DNA of 64,000 nucleotides from Gracilimonas halophila. Its GTDB lineage: Bacteria; Bacteroidota; Rhodothermia; Balneolales; Balneolaceae. Position 1 is the first letter of the stretch, and each line of letters opens with the position of its first letter. The stretch covers positions 221,902-285,901 of the forward strand of contig NZ_JBHULI010000022.1 of NCBI RefSeq assembly GCF_042684365.1, given 5' to 3'. Below the pieces are notes generated by a model. That model searched no databases. It saw only the letters and a program-made list of their open reading frames with translations, and was not told the DNA's origin. The translations under genes and the position numbers were made by a program. Shown piece by piece: positions 44,244-52,086 of this stretch.

Positions 44244-44813
44244 ATGAACGAAAAATTTACACTTCCGGAATCTTCCAACATTTTAGAGCAGATCAGTGCG
44301 AAGAAAGCGTTGACCTTAATAATTGGGCTCAGTGCTGCAGCTGTGCTGTTCCTGTTCTGGCTGATCTATTTCAATGAAGGAGCCGAAACACCTGCGCCCT
44401 GGGTTAAAAACCTTTCGGCCGTTAATGCCGGTCTGAATTCATTAAGTACCATATTTCTGTTGCTCGCTTTCAGAGAGATCAAACGCCGCGATTTCCAAAA
44501 GCACATGCGTTTCAATCTGGCGGCTTTTGTGACTTCCTCCTTATTCCTGGTCAGCTATGTGGTGTATCATCATTTTGTAGGAGACACCAAATTCATGGGA
44601 GAGGGATTTGTGCGCCCCGTATATTTTTTCATTCTCATTACGCACATCGTGCTATCCATTTTTGTGGTGCCCCTGGTGCTCGCCAGTTTTTACTATTCAT
44701 TGAGCGGGAAATTCAAAACTCATAAAAAAATCTCCCGTTGGACATTCCCCATCTGGCTCTATGTTTCAGTAACTGGAGTGGTGGTATTCTTTATGCTTAA
44801 GATCTGGGGGTGA
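44244..44813 (+). CDS. DUF420 membrane protein (CtaM/YozB-like oxidase maturation factor)
   Basis: A 189-residue protein with about five membrane helices. NAGLNSLSTIFLLLAFREIK, HMRFNLAAFVTSSLFLVSYV with YVVYHHFVGDT, and the histidine in FFILITHIVLSI are the DUF420 signature, with conserved histidines that may bind heme or copper. The family member CtaM is needed for activity of aa3-type oxidase in Staphylococcus. Its divergent position beside the ACIII-caa3 operon supports the same role here. Directly after its stop the repeat-rich part of the window begins. Confidence 0.87.
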   Translation: MNEKFTLPESSNILEQISAKKALTLIIGLSAAAVLFLFWLIYFNEGAETPAPWVKNLSAVNAGLNSLSTIFLLLAFREIKRRDFQKHMRFNLAAFVTSSLFLVSYVVYHHFVGDTKFMGEGFVRPVYFFILITHIVLSIFVVPLVLASFYYSLSGKFKTHKKISRWTFPIWLYVSVTGVVVFFMLKIWG

Positions 44814-45285
44814 TGAACAAGGGAATATTGAATATTCAATATCGAATATCCAATATTGAAGTGCTCGTTGTTCCGCCCCACATCGTTCCCAACGACCCCG
44901 TTGGTAACGTCTTACAAGACCACCCGGCCCCAGTGGTTGAGTTAGGCATGGATGCCTGTATCAACAAAACCCAATCCCTGTCCCTTGCCCTCCGGCTCGT
45001 CGATACAAATGGAGATGTTATGGCACCGCCGCAGGGTAAGGGAACTCCCTGGTTAGTTTGGAGGTGGTTAATGTTTTAGTGGTTGTGGTGGGTGCATCAT
45101 TATTGAACCATGATTTACATGATTAAGGGATTATCAGGATGATCCGGGAATAACCAAACCCCCAAGCTTGTCATCTCGAACGGAATGCGTGAATGGATAT
45201 GAACGCATGAAGCTGAGAGATCTGCGGAGTTGAAAGAGCTTATGTGGCTTACTGCTATCCAGACTTGCCTGAAAAGATTCTAAAA

Positions 45286-45326
45286 CCCCATCCGACGGCT
45301 GACCTAAAGGCCTGGTAATCCAATCT
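45286..45326 (+). repeat. 65-bp hairpin family, broken copy
   Basis: The left arm and most of the loop are present; the copy stops in the loop and runs into an unrelated dyad module. Confidence 0.75.
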
Positions 45327-45552
45327 CAAGCTCGTTCCCAACGACCACGTTGGTAACGCTGTTCGGGACCACCCGGTCCCGGTGGTTGGATAAGGCTTGG
45401 TAACTCGTTTCCACGACCCCATCTGTCTTCCCCTTCGCTGAAATCTATAATTCAATACAAGTACTCCCCAAAGAGTTTCCCCGCTCGGGCGGGGATTAAG
45501 GGGTGGGTCAAAGTGGCCAAGGCATCAAAAGTAAACTTGTTCGATCATGAGT

Positions 45553-45617
45553 CCCCATCCGACGGCTGACCTAAAGGCCTGGCAATCCAATCTTGCCGAG
45601 AGCCGTCTGATGGATGG
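45553..45617 (+). repeat. 65-bp hairpin family, full copy
   Basis: Arms CCATCCGACGGCT and AGCCGTCTGATGG (13 bp, one C-T mismatch) enclose a 33-nt loop. It is followed by the linker GGCTTGGTTGCCCG. Confidence 0.85.
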
Positions 45618-45642
45618 ACGGGGTAGGCTTGGTTGCCCGCAT

Positions 45643-45719
45643 CTGCGAAGGGTTGATCGAGTGCATCCCATTGCAGATTTGTGATTTGGTAAACCCTTCG
45701 CTTGGGTAATGGAAGGCAT
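45643..45719 (+). repeat. CTGCGAAGGGTT hairpin module, copy 1
   Basis: GCGAAGGGTT pairs with AACCCTTCGC about 40 nt later. The module ends GGTAATGGAAGGCAT. It is shared almost unchanged with 48204-48279 and 59112-59187, always just after the GGTTGCCCG linker. Confidence 0.8.
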
Positions 45720-45823
45720 TGGTGGTTGTGGCAGCTGCATCCTATGAGCCATGATTTTCTTGAATTAAAGGATTATCAGGATGATCAAAACCCCTTGGAT
45801 ATTGGATATTCCGAATCCCGAAC

Positions 45824-45840
45824 GCCATCCGATGGCTGAC
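45824..45840 (+). repeat. 65-bp hairpin family, short fragment
   Basis: Only the left arm is left (CCATCCGATGGCTGAC, one base changed), joined to a module with AGCAACAG and CTGTTCTTGCT dyad parts that recurs near 48608-48650. Confidence 0.6.
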
Positions 45841-46074
45841 TTTACGGTCCTCCCCGCAAGCAACAGGCGAGCTGTTCTTGCTGTCCCTCTTTGGAGAGGG
45901 AAAGTTCCGAACTTGTTCGGGACGAGGGAGAGGACCCTTTGGGCAACCGGATCAGAAAAAAACAACTGCCCTTATTAATCCTCCATTTAACATTCCCTCA
46001 TTCAGCATTCAAAATTTCCTTTTCACCAAATCTTAACAAACATCCGGTATCATCCTCACCCAAAACTATGAGGC

Positions 46075-47430
46075 ATGATGAATACCCAATTGATACGAAA
46101 ATATAATGTTCCCGGGCCGCGATACACCAGCTACCCGACTGTCCCTTATTGGGATGAAACCGGCTTGGATCCCGGGGATTGGGAGTCGACGTTGATCAAA
46201 GCATTTGCTGAGTCTTACGATGATGGCATCTCCTTATATATACACCTTCCATTTTGTGAGAGCCTGTGCACCTTTTGCGGATGTCATAAAAAGATCACCA
46301 AGCGACATTCGGTAGAAGACCCTTACATCAAAACCGTACTGAAGGAATGGAAGCTGTACACTGAACTCCTTCCTATAACTCCGATCATAAAAGAAATACA
46401 TCTGGGAGGAGGGACTCCGACTTTCTTTAGTCCCGACAACCTGAAGCGACTCATCTATGGAATACTGGATGAGGCTGAGACAGCAGAACAGGTTGAGTTC
46501 AGTTTTGAAGGTCATCCCAATAATACCACGAAAGAGCATTTGCAGGCTTTATATGATCTGGGCTTTCGCCGGGTTTCCTATGGCGTTCAGGATTATGATC
46601 CTCATGTACAGTTTGCCATCAATCGGATTCAGCCATTTGATACTGTGAAGCGTGTACACGAATGGTCAAAAGAGATCGGGTATACCTCGGTCAATCATGA
46701 CCTGGTATTTGGGCTTCCGCATCAAATCAAAGAGAGCATCCGGGATACCATCGAAAAGACCAATGAATTACGCCCCGACCGTATCGCTTTCTACAGCTAT
46801 GCGCATGTGCCGTGGATCAAAGGCAACGGTCAGCGCGGATTCAATGATGAGGACCTTCCCAAAGATGACGAAAAACGGGGGCTCTATGAATTGGGTAAGC
46901 ACATGTTCTATGAGAATGAATATGTGGAGATCGGGATGGACCACTTTGCGCTGAGGTCTGACGGATTATATGAAGCCATGCAGTACGGAAACCTCCACCG
47001 GAATTTCATGGGCTACACCGCCGGGGCCACCAAGGTGATGATCGGGCTGGGGATGTCAGCCATCAGTGACAGCTGGTACAGTTTCGCTCAAAATGAAAAG
47101 AACATCAAAGACTATGAGCAACGGGTTGAGAGGGGAGAGATCCCCATATTCAGGGGACATATACTGAACGAAACCGATCTTATGATCCGCCGTCAGATCC
47201 TGAATGTTATGTGTCGCTTCGAAACTGAATTTGACGGAAGCGAACACCAATTCAGGCAGATCAAAACCCGTTTGTCAGAACTTGAAGAAGATGAACTGAT
47301 CCGGATTTCCGGAAGAACCATCAGGGTAACCGAAACCGGCATTCCATTTGTAAGAAATGTATGCATGGCTTTTGACCTGAAGCTGCATAAGAACAAGCCA
47401 AAAGAAAAGTTGTTTTCCCAGACGGTTTGA
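46075..47430 (+). CDS. hemN: Oxygen-independent coproporphyrinogen III oxidase
   Basis: A 451-residue radical-SAM enzyme of heme synthesis that converts coproporphyrinogen III to protoporphyrinogen IX without oxygen. The iron-sulfur motif is HLPFCESLCTFCGC (Cys61, Cys65, Cys68 and the HemN-specific Cys70). GGGTPTFFSPDNL is the SAM-binding Gly-rich motif, and YTSYPTVPYW near the N-terminus is typical of true HemN rather than HemW. It is cytosolic. It stands alone between two repeat islands; the nearby heme-rich respiratory operon makes its position plausible but is on the other strand. Confidence 0.95.
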   Translation: MMNTQLIRKYNVPGPRYTSYPTVPYWDETGLDPGDWESTLIKAFAESYDDGISLYIHLPFCESLCTFCGCHKKITKRHSVEDPYIKTVLKEWKLYTELLPITPIIKEIHLGGGTPTFFSPDNLKRLIYGILDEAETAEQVEFSFEGHPNNTTKEHLQALYDLGFRRVSYGVQDYDPHVQFAINRIQPFDTVKRVHEWSKEIGYTSVNHDLVFGLPHQIKESIRDTIEKTNELRPDRIAFYSYAHVPWIKGNGQRGFNDEDLPKDDEKRGLYELGKHMFYENEYVEIGMDHFALRSDGLYEAMQYGNLHRNFMGYTAGATKVMIGLGMSAISDSWYSFAQNEKNIKDYEQRVERGEIPIFRGHILNETDLMIRRQILNVMCRFETEFDGSEHQFRQIKTRLSELEEDELIRISGRTIRVTETGIPFVRNVCMAFDLKLHKNKPKEKLFSQTV

Positions 47431-47472
47431 TTCAAATACAAAACTCGTTTCACGCCTCACTATCAAGTAAGA

Positions 47473-47487
47473 GCGTATCGCATACGC
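47473..47487. repeat. GCGTATCGCATACGC palindrome, copy 1
   Basis: A perfect 6-bp-arm dyad with CGGTG after it, followed by a degenerate linker TTAGTTACCCGTATC. The second copy is at 63806-63824, where the dyad is longer. Confidence 0.75.
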
Positions 47488-48113
47488 CCGGTGTTGGATT
47501 CGAGCTTAGTTACCCGTATCTGCACCCCCTCTTTGTTTCTCCCCTAAACTTAGGGGAGAAGACTCCTTGGTTAGTTTAGGAGATAGTTAAGACATGGGAG
47601 GTTGTGGTGGCTGTATCATTTGAGAATCGCGGATTGGGCGGATTGAGGGATTGCGCGGATGATCCTGATCCCTTCGTAAACAAAACTAACGAGTCCTAAA
47701 CGGACACCCCACGGTCAAATCAGTGAACTGATTGGCCCTCTCCCCTCAAGGGGAGACTTTCGGATATTGAATTCAATAAAGGTATCTATGGTAAACCAGT
47801 CGGCTTTAACAACTCCGCAAAGTCCTCCCTTGAGGGAGGTGCCGGTCTGAGCGAATGCGAAGTCGGGCGGAGGGTGTGAGAGGTTGCCATGGCTTGGTTA
47901 TGTTGCTTTTGCCACCCACCCTCACCTTTGTTTCCTCTCCCGGGAGAGGAAGACGCTGTGGTGGGTTTGGATATAGAGTAAAAGCTGTGTTACCATTGGC
48001 TGAAATCTATAATTCAATACAAGTACTCCCCAAAGAGCTTCCCCGCTCGGGCGGGGATCAAGGGGTGGGTCAAAGGTGCCAAGGCATCAAAAGTAGACCT
48101 GTTCGGTTATAAG

Positions 48114-48178
48114 CCCCATCCGACGGCTGACCTAAAGGCCAGTTAATTCAATCTTGCCAAGAGCCGTCTGATGGATGA
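48114..48178 (+). repeat. 65-bp hairpin family, full copy
   Basis: Exactly 65 bp with the standard arms; the loop has TTAATTCAATC in place of GCAATCCAATC. The GGTTGCCCGTATC linker and a CTGCGAAGGGTT module follow. Confidence 0.85.
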
Positions 48179-48203
48179 GCGAGGCAGGCGTGGTTGCCCG
48201 TAT

Positions 48204-48279
48204 CTGCGAAGGGTTGATCGAGTGCATCCCATTGCAGATTTGTTAGTGGTAAACCCTTCGCTTGGGTAATGGAAGGCAT
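48204..48279 (+). repeat. CTGCGAAGGGTT hairpin module, copy 2
   Basis: Nearly identical to 45643-45719 and 59112-59187, in the same position after the 65-bp hairpin and linker. Confidence 0.8.
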
Positions 48280-48502
48280 GGGTGTTTGTGGCTGCATCCT
48301 ATGAACCATGATTTTCCTGATTCAAGGGTTAGCATGATGGGTATGGAAAAATCAAGAATATCCCATAATCCTGTAAATCATGGTTCAAAACGGAAAGAGG
48401 TGAATTAAGTCTGGGTGGTTGCTGTGGACTGCATCAATTTAAACCGAAGTCATCCTGTCCCGAAGATTCGGGAGAAGGATCCTGCAAATTCCGAATTCAG
48501 AA

Positions 48503-48567
48503 CCCCATCCGACGGCTGATCCAAAGGCCGGGCAATCCAATCTTATCAAGAGCCGTCTGATGAATGG
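48503..48567 (+). repeat. 65-bp hairpin family, full copy
   Basis: 65 bp; the right arm ends GATGAATGG. The linker after it is altered to TTGGTTTTCTCTGG. Confidence 0.85.
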
Positions 48568-48927
48568 GCGGGGTAGGCTTGGTTTTCTCTGGCTAACCTC
48601 CGGTCCTCCCCGAAAGCAACAGTCGAGCTGTTCTTGCTGTCCCTCCAAAGGGACACAGGGTTACGGGAAATGGTTATTACATAGCCAGGGTATATGCTCT
48701 CTAAGCAAGCAAAAACCTATCCCTCTTTGGAGAGGGAATGTTCCGAACTCGTTTGGAACGAGGGAGAGGACCCTTTGGGGCCACCGGATCAGAAATACCT
48801 CGTTTACCAATATTTATCACCCCTACCCATTCTAACTCGTTCCCAACGGTTAAATTAAGCTTTGCTGCTCTATCCACGACCCCATCTGTCTTCCCCTTAC
48901 CAAGGGGGAAGGAACTCTTTGGTGAGT

Positions 48928-48961
48928 AAAAAAAAGACCGGCCCCTTTCAATAGACCGATC
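48928..48961 (-). terminator. Probable terminator after the phosphoesterase gene
   Basis: On minus, GATCGG pairs with CCGGTC (one G-U pair) across a 14-nt loop and is followed by eight T, 24 bp after the stop at 48985. The stem is short, so this is moderate evidence. It would close the SusC-SusD-phosphoesterase transcript. Confidence 0.55.
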
Positions 48962-48984
48962 CTCTAGCTAAAAAAATATTTGTA

Positions 48985-50556
48985 CTACTTTATTTCTATC
49001 ACTTTCGTGATGCGCCATTCTTTACCATATATATCTGTGGTTTTGACTTCAAATCGATAAAGATCCGAATTCGGTAGGTCAGACAGGTCTGCAACCCAGA
49101 TATGATTGGTTGGGATGGCCGAAAGGGAAGAGTTCCAGTCACCCGAAAATTCTGCTAATAAGTACTTGTAATATGGAGAAGGGCGGTTTTCCTGTCTCAT
49201 GGCAGTCCAGTCCGAATTATTGACCCGGTACCATACCTTATTATACATGTTCCCATTAAAAACATTCACAACCAACTCTTGCAGAGAATCTGCTGCAGTT
49301 ACATCATGCATTGGTGTTTCGATACGAAGTTGAGTGTCTTCATCTTCGTTCAGCCCAATGAGTTGTTCTTCATATTCATTGTTTTTAAAAGTAAAACGAT
49401 GGTATCCATTGGGATTACCGTCACGCTGGGTGGTAATAGGGACATTGTGCTCATCTTTTGGCCCGCCCCACCAGGTTCCTGACACAGCTGTGGTAATCAA
49501 ATGATGAAATGTTCCATCATTGGTCCATCCTGCTTTTTCATCTAAAAAGTGATGATAGGTCATGTGAAGATGTCCCGCCAGCGACAGCACCCGTTCACGA
49601 TCTTCCAGCAGCTCAAACAGAGATTCACGATTCAGGGTGTTAACATTTGGCGTTTCTCCTCCCCAGGAATAGATTGGAATATGTGTACCCAATACTATAA
49701 GGTGATCTTCGGGGATATTCGGAAGTAGGTTCTCTAGCCAGGTCAATTGATCACCCCAAATGTTACCGATATAGCTCGGACGATTTCCTTCACCCTGATA
49801 GTCAATATTATCAAGGGCAATGAAGGTGACCTTGCCATATTGAAAAGCATAATAATTTGCTCCGAGTTGTCTTTTATAAGTATCCCGGGCATTAGTATTA
49901 TCATCGGTATCAAAATTGAGGTCATGATTTCCGATCACATGCCATATGGGAATGTCGGTTTGCGCCATCAGCTCTTTGTGGCGATCAAACAGGGACAGGT
50001 CGTTATACATGATGTCGCCGAGGATCATCATGAAGTCAGCATCTTCCCCGGCCGCTTGATTCACAAATTCATCCCGCACATAATCCAATTCCTGATCATT
50101 TCGCGGTTGGGGATCACCAAAAGCCAACGCGTTGAATGTGGATTCATCTTCAGCCTTGGTTAGAGGAAAATTGACAGTGGAGGGGAAGTCATTTGTTGCC
50201 GGAAGTCCGCCGAAAGAGAGTGAATCCGGAGAGCCTTCCGGGGCATAGGCATGACTGAATTGAGGAATGTTGAATTCATCCAAGGGTACGTTATAGCCGG
50301 AGGGTTTGACGACCATCAGGGATTGTCCGGGAGAAAGCGACAGGGTATAGGCTCCTTCTGAGTCTGAGAGTGTTACATCTTTTTGGTTGGAGATCATTAT
50401 CCCTGAGATCCCTTCCTCGGAAGTATCAAAGACACCATTATTATTAGTGTCGTGAAACACGGTTCCGGAAACTTTGATGGAAGCATCCTGGGCGTTTACG
50501 GAAAAACTGAACAGACCAAAGAGTCCGATCAGGCCAAAAATGGTTGTAAATTTCAT
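48985..50556 (-). CDS. Exported calcineurin-like metallophosphoesterase
   Basis: A 523-residue secreted protein (signal peptide about 1-22). Residues 28-130 form an Ig-like/SdrD-type domain (GTVFHDTNNNGVFDTSEEGI). Residues 140-390 are the phosphoesterase with its metal ligands: FGDPQP (Asp148), ILGDIMYND (Asp181), IGNHDLNF (Asn210, His211), GTHIP and LAGHLHM. Residues about 410-523 are the C-terminal domain common in Bacteroidota members. It is third in an operon with SusC and SusD genes, which suggests release of phosphate from an extracellular ester taken up by that system. Confidence 0.88.
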   Translation of the reverse strand: MKFTTIFGLIGLFGLFSFSVNAQDASIKVSGTVFHDTNNNGVFDTSEEGISGIMISNQKDVTLSDSEGAYTLSLSPGQSLMVVKPSGYNVPLDEFNIPQFSHAYAPEGSPDSLSFGGLPATNDFPSTVNFPLTKAEDESTFNALAFGDPQPRNDQELDYVRDEFVNQAAGEDADFMMILGDIMYNDLSLFDRHKELMAQTDIPIWHVIGNHDLNFDTDDNTNARDTYKRQLGANYYAFQYGKVTFIALDNIDYQGEGNRPSYIGNIWGDQLTWLENLLPNIPEDHLIVLGTHIPIYSWGGETPNVNTLNRESLFELLEDRERVLSLAGHLHMTYHHFLDEKAGWTNDGTFHHLITTAVSGTWWGGPKDEHNVPITTQRDGNPNGYHRFTFKNNEYEEQLIGLNEDEDTQLRIETPMHDVTAADSLQELVVNVFNGNMYNKVWYRVNNSDWTAMRQENRPSPYYKYLLAEFSGDWNSSLSAIPTNHIWVADLSDLPNSDLYRFEVKTTDIYGKEWRITKVIEIK

Positions 50557-50569
50557 AGTGAAAATAAAT

Positions 50570-50607
50570 TTAGGGTAAAAAGAAAAGCGACAGTGTAGTA
50601 CTGTCGC
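50570..50607 (-). terminator. Terminator or attenuator after susD-like gene
   Basis: An 8-bp stem (GCGACAGT and ACTGTCGC, 5-nt loop) followed on minus by TTTTCTTTTT, 16 bp after the susD-like stop. As the phosphoesterase gene follows on the same strand, it may lower rather than end transcription. Confidence 0.7.
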
Positions 50608-50622
50608 TCGTTAGAAAGTTGT

Positions 50623-52059
50623 TTACCAAAGTGGGAGGATGGCATCATTTGTTTTGTTTTGAACCAGCACACGGTTTATGTTTACATCGATAGTGACGAT
50701 GCCTTGAGCTTCATTTACTGAAAAATCATCCATTTGCATACCTAAAGGAATGAAACCGGGGATTTGCGCCTGCAGGTACGGGCTATTGGAATCGATATTG
50801 TTATTTCCGGTCATTTCTTGTTCAGAAACCGGATACCGAATACCGAGGTCAACGACACGCCGGCCTTCAGAGATGAAAATCTCTTGTCGCATAAGGTAAA
50901 TCAGTTCAAGCAGTTCATCTTCTGTAGCTGCATTGTCAATATCCTGCGCAGTAACGCTGGTTCCTGAAACCACAGGCACCTGAACGAGGCCATCCTGTCG
51001 ATCGAGGATCAATCCGGAAACGGCAGGAGCTCCGGGAGCAAAGCGAACCTGAACGGTATCGCTTAATGGATAGTCATCACGGTTACCTCCGGAGCGGGTC
51101 TCGCGGGAATCATCAAAAGAAGCTACCGGGCGATTGGCGATCACATCAGAAAGCAGGTCTTTAAGCCGGGTGCGCGTGCCGGGTAGGTCACCATCAGCGA
51201 GATCAGCCTCGGCCAGCATCAGATAAGCCTCTTCGATCTTAAACAAACTGATCGGTTTTTGATCTTGTCCAGCACCGTCTTCACTGTAATATTTTGGATC
51301 CAGGAAGTCGAGTCGCGGTAATGGCGCGAATTCATCCTGAGAAGAATTGTACAGGAAGTTTTGAAATCCATTGGAAGGGCCGTTGATGCCGTCATACTCC
51401 ACTTGATAGTTCAGTGCCGGAGCAGCATTGATCACCGCTTCAGCCTGGGTACGTAATGAAGTTACATCGCCCTCATGAAATGAGATGCGAGCCTTGGCCA
51501 GATTTGCAGCCTGAACCAAGTCGGTATCACCGGAAAGGGAAGTTACTTCATCAAAAGCCTCGATCGCTGCATCAAAATGAGCGGAAGGTTCCAGCACAGT
51601 GCCGTATGCTTCTTCCGGTAAACCTACGAAGTATTCACCTGCAAAAAGGTGAGATACTCCGAGATAGAAATAAAGCTCAGCGCGCTGTTCGTCGGTGGCG
51701 CTGTTGTCTTGAGGAATGACAGTCTCAAGCCCGAATTCAGCTGTTCGGCGCAGATTGTGAACAGCAGTTTGAATACGGTTTACATCCAGGTCGGTATAGA
51801 CAATCTGTGGGATATCGAATACCTTACTGCTCAGTGTTCGGTTGTTGAAATAGTTGTCAGAGGTAAGTTCGGTGAGCTCCACGATCACACTGAGGCTGGA
51901 GGCCATTTCAGCGCGGGCACCGTTCACCCAGGTAGCTGAGGCTTGAGGTGTTTCTACGAACTTGTCTTCTGTAACGTTTGGATTTTCGATGGCATCTAAC
52001 CCGCATCCCTGTAACGTAAATGCAAGCAAACCGGCGATAATAAATTGAGTAGTTTTCAT
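50623..52059 (-). CDS. SusD/RagB-family nutrient-binding lipoprotein
   Basis: A 478-residue lipoprotein (lipobox FTLQGCGLD, Cys19). It has the N-terminal SusD pattern (GLDAIENPNVTEDKF), TPR-like helices in the middle (NLRRTAEFGLET, ELYFYLGVSHLFAGEYFVG) and the C-terminal LIYLMRQEIFISEGRRVVDL block. SusD proteins form the lid of SusC transporters on the cell surface. Its start is 27 bp downstream of the SusC-like gene. No glycan enzyme is nearby; the only enzyme in the operon is a phosphoesterase. Confidence 0.92.
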   Translation of the reverse strand: MKTTQFIIAGLLAFTLQGCGLDAIENPNVTEDKFVETPQASATWVNGARAEMASSLSVIVELTELTSDNYFNNRTLSSKVFDIPQIVYTDLDVNRIQTAVHNLRRTAEFGLETVIPQDNSATDEQRAELYFYLGVSHLFAGEYFVGLPEEAYGTVLEPSAHFDAAIEAFDEVTSLSGDTDLVQAANLAKARISFHEGDVTSLRTQAEAVINAAPALNYQVEYDGINGPSNGFQNFLYNSSQDEFAPLPRLDFLDPKYYSEDGAGQDQKPISLFKIEEAYLMLAEADLADGDLPGTRTRLKDLLSDVIANRPVASFDDSRETRSGGNRDDYPLSDTVQVRFAPGAPAVSGLILDRQDGLVQVPVVSGTSVTAQDIDNAATEDELLELIYLMRQEIFISEGRRVVDLGIRYPVSEQEMTGNNNIDSNSPYLQAQIPGFIPLGMQMDDFSVNEAQGIVTIDVNINRVLVQNKTNDAILPLW

Positions 52060-52086
52060 AATATTGGAAGTAGATTTAAAATGTGT

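Larger units (their letters stand above)
44814..46074. repeat. Non-coding repeat island 1 (between DUF420 and hemN)
   Basis: No gene is supported over 1.26 kb. It consists of short palindromic modules also found in the other islands: an AT-rich dyad at 44827-44860, a CCCTTGCCCT/AGGGTAAGGG hairpin near 44986-45050, broken copies of the 65-bp hairpin at 45286 and 45824, a full copy at 45553, a CCCCGCTCGGGCGGGG hairpin at 45479-45494, the CTGCGAAGGGTT module at 45643-45719, and a CCAACGACCACGTTGG dyad near 45340. The linker GGTTGCCCG joins modules. Short ORFs here are chance results. Confidence 0.85.
47431..48984. repeat. Non-coding repeat island 2 (between hemN and the phosphoesterase gene)
   Basis: No gene is supported over 1.55 kb. 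Modules in order: GCGTATCGCATACGC palindrome (47473), a CTCCCC/GGGGAG hairpin, CCTCCCTTGAGGGAGG (47824), CCTCTCCCGGGAGAGG (47934), CCCCGCTCGGGCGGGG (48041), the 65-bp hairpin (48114), the CTGCGAAGGGTT module (48204), a second 65-bp hairpin (48503), a TCCGAACTCG module shared with 45907, and a CTTCCCC/GGGGGAAGG hairpin (about 48890). ORFs seen here, such as 47855-48112, recur only because the repeats recur. Confidence 0.85.

Noticed and set aside
47855..48112. ORF of 85 codons, with a nearly identical ORF at 58424-58630
   Set aside because: Both lie wholly in shared non-coding repeat modules (CCTCCCTTGAGGGAGG and CCTCTCCCGGGAGAGG hairpins); similarity of the proteins follows from repeat copying and no start signal is seen.
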